From Bryopsis sp. KO-2023 (lineage: Eukaryota > Chlorophyta > Ulvophyceae > Bryopsidales > Bryopsidaceae), in NCBI GenBank assembly GCA_030272585.1, contig BSYQ01000007.1, positions 748,001-812,000 on the forward strand: a stretch of DNA of 64,000 nucleotides. Reading direction: 5' to 3'. This document shows, piece by piece, positions 49,582 through 61,146 of the stretch; positions within the stretch are counted from its first letter, which is position 1, and each line of letters starts with the position of its first letter. The notes below the pieces were generated by a model, which saw nothing but the letters and a program-made list of their open reading frames with translations, was not told the origin of the DNA and did no database searches. The position numbers were made by a program, and so were the translations under genes.

Positions 49582-51424
49582 TGCTGACAAATTCTCTCAA
49601 GAACGCTGTATTGGATGGAAGCAATCGTCGGATCGATTTTTTTGTGGAGCGTGGCTGAGGGCCCGTGCATTTATGGGAAAGCAAGCCCCACGTGGACACG
49701 ACGCTTCGTTCCTCCCAGTCGCATCCCAACACCAAGCGCCCAACTGGTTCTTGCCATATGTCCGCATTATGTGTGATGCGATCATTGATTCATGTGTGCT
49801 GGCTTCATCCCAGGAATGGGAGGTGTGACATTTGTGGAAATTTCCAGATCTGGATGCCCATGTTTCAACCCAACTCCCAACACCCCACACAGCCAGTTTC
49901 AAAAACATGACCTCAACTTGTCAATTCATTTTTCGGTGCACACACAAAGATCCCACGTGATCACGCCGCCATCGAGAGGTTCTTCTGAATCGAAACTGAA
50001 ACACTCGTGGAATCGGGGAACTGCACCCCAGGGTTGAGAGACGATATCTGAACACCTGGGGCGGGAGGGAGGGGGTTGAAGCGAAGAGCGCCGCAAATGA
50101 AACGAACCAGCCGGGGTGCCAGCCAGGTGTGAGTGTGTTTGAAGCTTCTTAAGAAAAAACGACCAGTTGATGATGTTTTCAACAGTGAACCTTACGTCAG
50201 TACGCACAAAATTCTGTTGAACTCTTCGACTTCGTTTGAAAGAAGGACTGCAGAAGCCGAGGCAGGTTGAGGGCTGCTTCTGCAGGGATGGTGTGAAAAT
50301 GAGAAAAATGTGGAGAGTAGGATTCGTACCCCCGCCGAATCGTAATCCTAGTCGCGACGATCCACTCTACGGACCCGGTCAGAATTGTTCTCCACGATCC
50401 ATGTGAAAACCAATTCCATATGTAACTTGCTTCAAAAACCCAAAGACCTCTCAAACGCCACTTCCGCGGCGTTTCTTCTTCTTTTGCTGCATTCTGCCTG
50501 GTACCTTGAGTTCCTACTTTGCTTTTGTATTACTTTTGATAGCTCTTTCTATCCATACATTTTCTTGGCTTTCCTTCCTTCCCGTTTGCTCAGACTTTAG
50601 GTCCGGCTGATAACAACACATCACACCGCTGGCCCGACACTCACCCCTGACCGACCGGCCAGCGGTGCGAGTCAGTCTGGCATGAAGCGCTGACGTCAAC
50701 AACCGCCAGTCAACCAGGTGCCACACAGATTGGATTTGTGAACATGGGCAGCCATGTCCGGCGGACCTGTGAAGCAGCAAGCCACCTTCCAGGGTCCCAA
50801 ATTTTATTCGAGTTGGGCAAACGAAAGAGCACACTTTTATTTTTCTGGTTTGGTAAAACCAGGCTTGGGGCATGACAATGGAGGGGGGAAAAAAGGAAGC
50901 AGTCTCGAAAAGAAGGGGTGGGTGGCACCTTGGTGGTGTGCTGATTTCGCATTGGTTTGGGCCAGATGTTTGATGATCGTCGATTCGTTGGGACTTTGGT
51001 TTGGCGGAATTCGAATTGGTTTGGTTGGGGTAGTCAGTTGTGGGATGCATGGGTGGTTTGAATGGGATGTGATCCCTCACGCGGGAAAACAGGCCGATTC
51101 TGTGGAACTGGCTGGCTGGCTGGCTGGCCGGCCGGAGTTATGGGAGGCCTTGGTTGATTGTCTCCTGTTTCAACGACCCCTGGAAGCGATCCGACGAACG
51201 TGTCTTCCAAAAAAGCACCATAAAAACAGGAACAAAACACCAAAAACACGCAACCCTTACAGTGCAGCGCTCACTACCACCCTAAAACAAATGAAAGGGG
51301 CTTCGTTGGTTGGGCCGCCCTTCTGGCCGGCCCAACAGGGAAACAGGGAATAAACTCCAGACGCTCGCACACTATTGTGTGAGGAGCCGCATCGACAGCA
51401 ATTGGGCTGATCATCACCAACCAA

Positions 51425-52040
51425 TCAGCAACAGTCTTCTCCGCCGCCACCGCCACCACCTCCGTGTTTTCCACCTCCGCCGCCGCCGCCGCCTCCGCCC
51501 CCACCCCCACCCCCACCTCCGAACTTTCCTCCTCCACCTCCACCGCCACTTCCACCGCCGCCGCCACCGCCGCCTCTTGCCAGCAGCATGCGGCTCACTG
51601 CACAGCGAAAACAAAATCAGTCACCCAAAGAACAGGCCCATCTGGTGTGGAAGGCGTGGTGGACGTCACTTTTCGGGCACCCACTTTTTCTGTCGCCACT
51701 TTTTCGTCGTCGTCCTCCTCCTCCTCCTCCTCCTCCGCCGCCACCTCCGAATTTCCCTCCTCCACCCCCACCTCCTCCGCCTCCGCCTCCGCCTCCGCCG
51801 CCGCCGCCACCACCTCCGTATTTGCCTCCATCTTCACCTGCAACGAGGAGACGACGCTCGTCTGGAACACACGCACAAGGCACGCTTCGTTCAGGCACCA
51901 AAAAAAGAAACGCCGAAGGCAAGGGCGAAGCCACGGCCACAGCGAGTGCGAAGTGCCACGCCTGGCTCACCTGCGAAGGAAGCTTGCGCGGCAGCGACCA
52001 CGAGGCCGAGAAGGAGCAGAGCAGCCACGGTTTTGACCAT
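51425..52040 (-). CDS. Secreted glycine-rich protein B, copy 11
   Basis: Exons 52040-51971, 51861-51700 and 51597-51425. The gene is unchanged; the 14-nt replacement of this unit lies about 700 bp upstream of its start. Confidence 0.7.
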
Positions 52041-53509
52041 GATTGACGAATGCAGCAGCACTTGTTGTTGTTGCTTTCGAAGAGGGAAGACGATCGCAAA
52101 CGTTTCTGAACAGGACGCTTCCAGGGCGCAATATGTAGGGAGATGGTCGACACGACTCCGTGGGATCCCCAAAGCCCTCTCGCGAGCCAAGCAAGCGCGC
52201 GCCAGGTGTGCCAGCCCGATTTTTGGATGACGATGATGATGATGATGATGAGGCTAAAGTAGTTTGTAGTTTGTTTGTTCGAATTTTGCTCTGGTTCGGT
52301 TGTGTGTGCGTCTGGAAGCTCTGCTTGGTCGAATGAGACAACAATTTGCCTCTTCAGCCCTTGCACCCACACCAGCGAAAATCTCATCCGGGGGTACTCC
52401 ACTGCTGGCTTGACGCCCAACTCAACTCGATTCCTCCCTTCTCATTTGCACTCCCAAGGTGCCATGTAGCAATGATCAATCATTGAGGAGTGATTGCAGC
52501 AGGTTCATCGTGCGTGGGTTGCTTTTTTGGTCAGTCTGTCACTCAGTCTGTCACTCAGCCCCGTGATCCCCACTCTGGCTGACTCCCTTGCAGCATGACG
52601 TCCCGTCTGACCCGTGAAATGGTGGTGGTCACAGAGCATCAGTCCACCTGAGTCGAGTGAAAGAAAGAAGCTTGGGATGCAAATAGCCAGAACATGGAGC
52701 AGTGGACAGAAAAGGAAGGAATTTCGAAAAGAAGAAAAAAACGATAAGCATGCACGGTGGGTGGCACCTTGAATCCGGTGAAGAGATTGCGGAGAATGAA
52801 TTCAAGTGCGAAACAAAACAAGGGCTCTTTGGGGATTGCCATTTTGCTGAGGGTTTTCTCCCAAACTTTTTTCCTCTCCTCTTCTGGTTTGTTTTTCTTT
52901 TTTTTCAGAGGCAATTTCTTGGAAACGTGGGGTTTTCTTTTTTGGGATTGTCATATTGCTGAGGTGTTTTTCACACATTTTTTCCCTCTATTGTATTTGT
53001 ATTATTGCGATAATTCGTATTGTAAATGACAGCACGGTTTTGCAGTTTTTAGAGATCAGGGGTTGGTTTGGGAGGCCTCCTTGCTGTGACACCGAAACCC
53101 TGTGGACGACCCATCCAGGCTGGCCTCCAGACCTCCAGAACACGAAAATTTGTGTGTTTTTTTTTGACAAAAGGTGCATCCATGGTGGCCACTGGAAAGC
53201 ACACCGTTATGTAACTACGCAATCTTGGATTTAGATGTGAATAATACGTGCGAACGAACGCCACCATGCCTGCACCTTTGACTGCAATTGCAGTCCTCCA
53301 GCTTCTTGCAATTGCAATGTTCAATTCAATTACATTACATTCCTATATCACAGGTTGCTAGCAAGGTTGGTTGGCCTTCAGTCAGAAATGTGGCAGCAGA
53401 ACGTAAAACTGATCCTACTGTCCACAACGCCTGAAAAAATATTCCCGAACAAGTTTTAACCAAGTACTCCAAAATACAGTACAAACACATTCACATCAGA
53501 AATCGACGA

Positions 53510-54110
53510 TTACTTGCGGCCACCCCCGCCGCCCCCTCCTCCACCTCCACCTCCACCTCCACCTCCGCCGCCACCTCCGAATTTCCCTCCTCCACCCCCA
53601 CCTCCGCCGCCTCCGCCGCCGCCGCCTCCGCCACCACCACCGCCTCCGCCAAGAAGCTTACGCACTGCATCACACACCCCGTCGTTTAAAGCAGCCTTGA
53701 AACTAATGTTCGTTACACAGGTGACCCAGCGAACTCATCCTTACATTTCTTGCCTCCGCCTCCGCCTCCACCACCTCCTCCACCTCCGCCGCCGCCGCCA
53801 CCGCCGCCGCCGCCTCCCCATTTCCAGTGGCCCCCGCCTCCACCACCTCCACCACCTCCTCCGCCTCCTCCGCCTCCTCCTCCACCGCCAAGCAAGTCAC
53901 GGCTCGGGTGTGTCACGGCAAAATCTGCATTCGATGAGAAAACCCAGGCGGGCGCGCCAATCAAACTCCAACTGCGTGTTCAAGCGATGACCAGAAATTG
54001 AGCGCGCGGCGAGCGAGCCGACCAGAAATCTGAAACACACCGTCAGGAGCAGCATTGGATGCGACCACGACCAGGCCGATAAGCAGAACAACGGTTGCGG
54101 CCTTCATCAT
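53510..54110 (-). CDS. Secreted glycine-rich protein A, copy 11 (rightmost)
   Basis: Exons 54110-54041, 53924-53745 and 53664-53510. This is the last A gene before the array edge. It keeps its full upstream spacer because truncated copy 12 supplies it. Confidence 0.72.
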
Positions 54111-54384
54111 TGCTGACAAATTCTCTCAAGAACGCTGTATTGGATGGAAGCAATCGTCGGATCGATTTTTTTGTGGAGCGTGGCTGAGGGCCCGTGCATT
54201 TATGGGAAAGCAAGCCCCACGTGGACACGACGCTTCGTTCCTCCCAGTCGCATCCCAACACCAAGCGCCCAACTGGTTCTTGCCATATGTCCGCATTATG
54301 TGTGATGCGATCATTGATTCATGTGTGCTGGCTTCATCCCAGGAATGGGAGGTGTGACATTTGTGGAAATTTCCAGATCTGGAT

Positions 54385-55741
54385 GCCCATGTTTCAACCC
54401 AACTCCCAACACCCCACACAGCCAGTTTCAAAAACATGACCTCAACTTGTCAATTCATTTTTCGGTGCACACACAAAGATCCCACGTGATCACGCCGCCA
54501 TCGAGAGGTTCTTCTGAATCGAAACTGAAACACTCGTGGAATCGGGGAACTGCACCCCAGGGTTGAGAGACGATATCTGAACACCTGGGGCGGGAGGGAG
54601 GGGGTTGAAGCGAAGAGCGCCGCAAATGAAACGAACCAGCCGGGGTGCCAGCCAGGTGTGAGTGTGTTTGAAGCTTCTTAAGAAAAAACGACCAGTTGAT
54701 GATGTTTTCAACAGTGAACCTTACGTCAGTACGCACAAAATTCTGTTGAACTCTTCGACTTCGTTTGAAAGAAGGACTGCAGAAGCCGAGGCAGGTTGAG
54801 GGCTGCTTCTGCAGGGATGGTGTGAAAATGAGAAAAATGTGGAGAGTAGGATTCGTACCCCCGCCGAATCGTAATCCTAGTCGCGACGATCCACTCTACG
54901 GACCCGGTCAGAATTGTTCTCCACGATCCATGTGAAAACCAATTCCATATGTAACTTGCTTCAAAAACCCAAAGACCTCTCAAACGCCACTTCCGCGGCG
55001 TTTCTTCTTCTTTTGCTGCATTCTGCCTGGTACCTTGAGTTCCTACTTTGCTTTTGTATTACTTTTGATAGCTCTTTCTATCCATACATTTTCTTGGCTT
55101 TCCTTCCTTCCCGTTTGCTCAGACTTTAGGTCCGGCTGATAACAACACATCACACCGCTGGCCCGACACTCACCCCTGACCGACCGGCCAGCGGTGCGAG
55201 TCAGTCTGGCATGAAGCGCTGACGTCAACAACCGCCAGTCAACCAGGTGCCACACAGATTGGATTTGTGAACATGGGCAGCCATGTCCGGCGGACCTGTG
55301 AAGCAGCAAGCCACCTTCCAGGGTCCCAAATTTTATTCGAGTTGGGCAAACGAAAGAGCACACTTTTATTTTTCTGGTTTGGTAAAACCAGGCTTGGGGC
55401 ATGACAATGGAGGGGGGAAAAAAGGAAGCAGTCTCGAAAAGAAGGGGTGGGTGGCACCTTGGTGGTGTGCTGATTTCGCATTGGTTTGGGCCAGATGTTT
55501 GATGATCGTCGATTCGTTGGGACTTTGGTTTGGCGGAATTCGAATTGGTTTGGTTGGGGTAGTCAGTTGTGGGATGCATGGGTGGTTTGAATGGGATGTG
55601 ATCCCTCACGCGGGAAAACAGGCCGATTCTGTGGAACTGGCTGGCTGGCTGGCTGGCCGGCCGGAGTTATGGGAGGCCTTGGTTGATTGTCTCCTGTTTC
55701 AACGACCCCTGGAAGCGATCCGACGAACGTGTCTTCCAAAA
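54385..55741. repeat. Tandem array unit, copy 12, truncated right end of the array
   Basis: It matches unit positions 1 to about 1357 and then changes abruptly to unique sequence within a run of A at 55738-55741. It stops before gene B, so it carries neither gene. Long microsatellite form, G at unit position 738. Confidence 0.95.
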
Positions 55742-58456
55742 GCCCATGTGTTCGACGCTCGGGCGCATCTGGCACGCTTGGCCAGTTCGAATTCGAGCGA
55801 AGGATCCTGGTATGAAGTACCGCAACCTGGCATCTGCTGAATCACCCTCATCATCATCGTTCCTTTAAGACAGCAGTCTCCAATAACGTTCGTCAAACTG
55901 TGGGTACAACAATTGGGTTGATTGACTATAGAAATAAAGACGGAATTGTGTAAAAAGCTTCCAAAACATACAGTAACAATGAACCCCCCCGAAGTTCTCG
56001 GTCACCCGAGAACTTCGGAAAATTCTTGCGTTTCATTATTTCCCTCGATAGAAAAAAGTGGTGAATTTTAACGCTACACTAATCTGTTGAGAAAGTTTTT
56101 CTTGGACAACATGGGCTAAACACAGTAAAGATAGGCAGAACTGTTCTCTGCCACAATGACTATGGGAGCCCATAGTTTTTAAAATAGAGCAAAAGAAAAT
56201 TCACCATGGGAACTTCACTATCCATTCAGATATGTTTTCCTTCTGCATGGGTTTTCCCCATTTTTCAAACTCTACATACAGAATTCAAGCACCTCCTTGA
56301 AAGTGACAGTTGCTCACACAAAAGCCACCTCCCCCAAAAAAACTGTTTCAAACTGTTATCTCTTACACACATGAATTCCAATCAGCTGAAGCTGGGCCAA
56401 ACACAAGTCCCTATATTTAAAAGAAAAAAAAAATGTCCAATGTAATTACTAAATGCATCAGAAGTGCCACATTTTCTCTCCTTCTCTGGTATGTCACCAA
56501 ACACTTCAACAGTCAAATCGTAAAATCAACATGTATCCCCATCTTTATTGGACCTTATGTATGGTCATAAAATATAACTAATCAATTTCTCTTTTGAACA
56601 TTCTCTTGCTTAATTTCTTGTCTTGCCAATCGCAGATAACTCCATTCTTTGGGGACACCCCTCGTTTTTCTTACAAATCCAAGGAGAATGTCCCCCCCCC
56701 CAAAAAAAAAAAAAAACAAATGACCACCACGAGCCCCCCACAATTTCTTTAACTCAGTCTGACTCTTTCCCTTATTATCTGTTGGATTCGTTTTCATTTG
56801 AGCACCACCTGGCTGGAGTTTCTCGTAAACGTAATTTTTTTTCTTCTTTTTTTCTTTTTTTTTCAGTACTTTTTTGGCTGTTATTCTTGAATTCGATGCC
56901 ACCGGCTTCTACCCATTTTTGAGTACGCCGATTGATGCAAAGAATACACACAGAATACAGTAACACGCTGTTATTTAAAAAAACAAAACAAAAAAAAAAC
57001 ACTACCCAAATCAACTGCTAACAATGCACCCCCCTCCCTGGTCCCTTCTCTTCCATTCACGTCCTTTTCCCATCGAATTGACGCACGATCTTGTCAAAAA
57101 AACCCTCAAAAAAACGGCCTTCCCCACCCCCCCTTGTGTAACTTTTCTCTTTTCCTTACGCCATATTGCTTCTTGCACCCCTTTGTTAAGAAGGGGGAAG
57201 TCTCTATCATACAAAAGTAGACGGCAAGTTCTGCAAATTACAAAAAAAAGAAGAAAAAAAACAACGCGAAACAAGAATGACCACAGAAAATGTGGTGGAG
57301 TCGCCGCTACGTATGCCTTCATATTTTTTAAATATATATAAGAATCTATGTCTCGACATGATTTTCGTCCAGACCAAAAATCGACATAAAAGTTCAATTA
57401 ACATCTAAAAAAAAGGGGAGGGAAAAAGAGGTGGTTCTTTTTTTTTCTTCTTTTAATCCCTTGCCCTAACCAAACAGTCCATCTTTCTTTTTCCTTCTCT
57501 TGCTCAAGGTTCATTTAAATCATGTTTTAATTTTTGTGGGGAGTTTTTCTTTCCTTTTCTCGTTAATACTCACTCATCCTACAAGTCCAAACAGTTCTTT
57601 TCTTTGAGGGGAAGAAAACAAATCGATGGTCGTGGCATCCCTCCATAACCGTAATGCTTGTTCTATTCTGGTTTTCTTTTTTTTCTACCACCCTTGCTTA
57701 TCAATCCCACCCGTCCAAACTTGCTAGCGCATGCACCAGAGACAATGAATTGGGTAAATCCAGCATCTACCCTAAACCCATTTCTTCCCCCCCCCAACCA
57801 AGAATTTCTCTCCAAAATTGCTGCTTCAAAAGATACCAAATGGTTTTCCCCGAAAAATCCAACAAAGCAGACGAAGACGAGCACATGCAAACCTCTCCAT
57901 CCCCAACCCTGGCCACTCACAAATTTCCTTGTTTCCAAATCCGTAGCTCTCGCATCCTTTCTGTTCGAAGGATTGGGTCCCTTTTTTGGAATGCAAATGA
58001 ATGTCCTCTTCAAAATGAACAAAAGGGGTGGGAAAATAATCCCGAACAACTGTCGATGTCCTCCACCAAGTTCAGCATGCCATTCCAAAATTCATCTTCT
58101 CTGTTTCCACACTACTCTTATCGGTGTATCCCCCCCCCCCCCCTCCTTAAAAAAAACAAAACAGAGCCCCCTGAATAACCCTTGAACCTCCCGTTCCCTC
58201 CCCACCCCCACCAAAAGAAAAAAAAAGAAATTCATTCGCCACGATGTCATTTTCTTCCGTCTTGTTTTACCCCCCTTTTACCCCCCTAGCTTGAATGCTT
58301 TCGAGTGGGGCTGCTCAACTGAAGAGCAATCCCTCCGTTTTGTTTTGGTTTTCTTTTTTTCCTCTTTCGAGTGCGTCCAATGTGTGTGGAAAAATCCTTT
58401 CCTTTCCTTTTCATTTTTTTCGGCCCTTTTTTCTTCCCTCACAACTTTTGTTCCTG
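55742..58456. other. Unique non-coding stretch between the array and the bZIP gene
   Basis: From the array junction onward the DNA is single copy, AT-richer and full of homopolymer runs: A and C tracts near 56694-56716, T-rich DNA near 56840-56870, a C run near 58129-58143. Several frames of 100-175 codons exist on both strands, but they overlap, are dominated by the homopolymers and match nothing I know. An AATAAA at 55932-55937 could be a plus-strand poly(A) signal. Part of the right side may be the 3' untranslated region of the bZIP gene. Confidence 0.5.
55989..56018. repeat. Perfect 13-bp inverted repeat with a 4-nt loop
   Basis: CCGAAGTTCTCGG (55989-56001), loop TCAC, then the exact complement at 56006-56018. 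It lies 250 bp right of the array junction, in DNA without a recognised gene. It could be a transcription terminator, a small hairpin RNA or a remnant of an inverted-repeat element. Confidence 0.85.
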
Positions 58457-61107
58457 TTACTCGACCATTGAAGTCGGGACAGACTCAGAGCTGGTCCCCA
58501 TTGAGCTTAGCGATTTCTTGGAGGACGGAATTACCATTTCGTCGACAACGGTCGAGGATGGCAAGTCGCTTTCCCCAAGCCCAGCTGCAAGTAAATCCCC
58601 CATAATGAAATATTGAGGAGGGTAAGGAAAGCAACTGGCAAACAGACGAGCAGCTTGCTCCGGCCTGATCACCTATAATTTTGAATCGATAAGAACAAAC
58701 ACAAAAAATAAATTTTAACAAATTTTAACGAGGGTGCAGAAAGAACAAATTTTAGAAAAGAAGGGAATGCATGCGGGTTGATCAGGCAATGGGGGCAACT
58801 GGATTTAAGAAAAGAGAACAAAAATGTGCAATAAATGAGGGAAAAAAAAGCATAAATATGATCGAAACACACATGCACCCAAAGCATCTGGGCAATTTTA
58901 GCTAACCCAGGCCTGTGCAACTCTTCAAAAAGTGTCCATGAGTTCACACCTTCCCAACGACTTCATAAATGTAATTCATCTCTGCCTCATGGCGCTCCAG
59001 TACAAGTTCCTTCATTCTGCCCACAACTTCACAATGCCGAATGTACTCTGCGCTCAGCTTCGAAACGCTGGTCAGCGAGCACACTCCAGAATTAAGAGTC
59101 TGGAAAAACACAAAAACACAAAAAATGCACTTCAAAAATCTCTTTCTTCGAAATATTTTGCATGCAAAAGGTGTTGTGAAACAAACAAAGAACGCATGAC
59201 GATCTTCCCGATGAATTCTCTGTTTTGAATGCATGCTCTTGGATGACTAAAGTGGTGCAATGACTGACTATCCCAAATTCAGGGGAGTTTCCACCCTATA
59301 TCTCATGCTCCCAAAATGAAAATGTATCAACAGTTTTTTAATTTACATCAAAAAAACATTGATGTAAATGTTTGACTTTTCGACATTTGAATGACTATCG
59401 AAACAGCCAGATGTGATATTCACCACAGTCTGTACTGGGGATATAAATACCTGCTGGCATCGTGCTGATTCCTCTGTTTTCGTCTCATACACCTCTATTA
59501 ACCACCTCCATTTCCTGGCAATCGCTAGTTTCTGTTCATCGTCGTAGTTCATCTTTTCGATCACTTTCCTTGTCGCTTCCACAGGGTCCACATGCGTCTT
59601 CATGTCCATCTCAACCGCATATTTCATTTTTGGCAAATTCGACGGGTCCGCCAGAATAAACAGAAACAGCAAGCATCCAATCTCGGAGCTCAACCGTATC
59701 GTTTCCCTCGTCGCTGCTGAATCATTACCCTGCATTTGTTGGGAGGCTGACTCCACTCGCCGACAGATTTCTTTCCCATACATCTGTAAAAACCAACCCC
59801 AAAGAAAGCAACGAGACTGAGTTACGGCATGAGGAAGGTGAGATGACCGTTTCTGCAGCGTTCGCCTTTACTCATTGCTAATAGACATCATCAAACCAGC
59901 GGGAAATCGAAATGCTTACCAGCCAAATGCTCTTAGCTCGCTCCATGCTGAGTGTCGACACGAAGCCGGGTGTGACAGTGACCTTGCATCCATCCTCTTC
60001 AACCAACGACAGCTCCATTCCGAAAGAAAACTCTGGAAAGGCGGACAAAAATTGTTTGTGTTGAGACTCCTGCATATCATGTGAATCCTGCCTTCTTTGC
60101 AAATCCATCAGCTGCTCCTCCCTAACTTGAAGTACCTACCCCCCCCAAAATAAAAATAAAAACACAGAGTCAGGAACAAATTCATTTCTATTTGCAAGGG
60201 GACAGAGCTCCAACAAAGTTTTTGACCTCCTTATGAAAAGAAAGAATGAAACCTCCCTATGGCTAAACCACTATTCGAACAAAACTCAAAAACTTTAGCA
60301 TTGTTAAAGATATAAACTGCTGGGTGTGATATTGATCTGTTTTTCCTGCTGGAAATTGGGTAAGGTTTGGTAAGTTGTGCCCAACTCCACGACCAACTCC
60401 CTCATAACCACCTTGTGCAATAAAGAAACGTTTGCTTGCAAACTGGAGTTATTCGATTTCAAAAATTCCAGCCTGGCGGACAGACGCTCCACCTCTCCCT
60501 CCAGTTCCAACATTCGCGACTTTTGCCTTTGACGAAAAGTCCTCTGCGCTCGTCGATTTCGCTCTTTGCGCGCCTCCACCCTTTTGCGCGCGATCTCCTC
60601 CGGCGCGTCCGCTTCCAATGGCTCCTCCTTCACCGCCGCGGTTTCGAGCGCCGCTCCGAACCCTTGTTTTTCGCCCTGGGGAACTTCTTGCTCCTGTGTC
60701 GCAGGGGGGGACTCCATTCCAAAAAGCCGAACCCCCTCGGGATACGCCTGGGGCACATGATTCGAAAACGCGGAGGGGTGCAAGGAGGGAATAGGGTTCG
60801 CAGGAGTGGTCCTCTCCGGCACCGGCATCGCCATGCACGGCTGCGAGCGATATTCTGGAGGTGGGTAAGACTCATCACCCCTTGGGCAGCCCTGGAGAGA
60901 TGTGCCGTCTATGGAGGGAACCGGAAGGTGGAGCCCAGGGGCGTCACACACAGGAGCGCGTTGGTAACTGTCGAAGGGATCCACCGAAGCGAGGGGCGAT
61001 TGCCTCATGGTGTGGTACATCCTTCTCATTAAAACGTCCAGGTCGGCGGGGGAGGATACATTGACGTTGCTGGCGCCTGGGGGGTTGTTGGGATTCGACT
61101 TCCTCAT
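58457..61107 (-). CDS. bZIP transcription factor, Yap/Pap1-like basic region (5 exons, 536 aa)
   Basis: A sequence-specific DNA-binding regulator, presumably nuclear and dimeric. Exons: 61107-60412, 60135-59920, 59783-59451, 59099-58950 and 58672-58457 (696+216+333+150+216 nt). All junctions are phase 0 with GT-AG ends, and the last exon ends in TAA. Residues about 1-170 are Pro- and Ser-rich and probably disordered. The basic region (about 173-198) has the bZIP signature N184-x7-R192 within NRRAQRTFRQR, close to the fungal Yap/Pap1 pattern. Leucines spaced by seven continue to about residue 230, and the exon 1-2 join extends the coiled coil through VLQVREEQLMDLQ. Residues 260-536 form a long C-terminal region that includes FPEFSFGMELSLVEEDG (exon 2) and RPEQAARLFASCFP (exon 5); I do not recognise its family. 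The exon 1 donor is the least certain boundary: other in-frame GT sites lie a few codons later. Confidence 0.85.
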
Positions 61108-61140
61108 GCTCTCTCCCTTCCTCGCGGGCCCTGGCGCCTC

Positions 61141-61146
61141 TTATAA
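61141..61146 (-). promoter_or_regulatory. TATA box of the bZIP gene
   Basis: TTATAA, within GGTTATAAGAGG on the minus strand, lies 34 nt upstream of the ATG at 61107. Initiation 25-30 nt downstream would give a leader of only a few nucleotides, unless the true start codon is a later one. Confidence 0.5.

Larger units (their letters stand above)
45345..49855. repeat. Tandem array unit, copy 10, short form (4,511 bp)
   Basis: It shares the 12-bp shorter microsatellite and the G-to-A change (here 46570) with copy 8, and adds a private C-to-T at 46610. Genes B and A are at 46902-47517 and 48981-49581. Confidence 0.98.
49856..54384. repeat. Tandem array unit, copy 11 (4,529 bp)
   Basis: Long microsatellite form. 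Eight bases of the purine-rich stretch are replaced by 14 unrelated bases at 52742-52755, giving +6 bp. Genes B and A are at 51425-52040 and 53510-54110. Confidence 0.98.

Noticed and set aside
1-55741. Ribosomal DNA, histone or 5S cluster
   Set aside because: No conserved rRNA or histone sequence is present in the unit.
1-55741. Centromeric or telomeric satellite
   Set aside because: The unit is far longer than usual satellites, has balanced base composition and carries intron-containing genes with signal peptides. No telomere repeat is present.
1-55741. CRISPR-like or phage array
   Set aside because: Repeats are long and contiguous with no variable spacers, and the DNA is eukaryotic.
57654-58185. 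Three overlapping frames of 141-175 codons
   Set aside because: They lie in homopolymer-rich DNA on both strands and contain no motif I recognise. They are most likely chance frames.
60432-61032. Plus-strand frames of 120-198 codons opposite bZIP exon 1
   Set aside because: They are antisense shadows of the bZIP coding exon.
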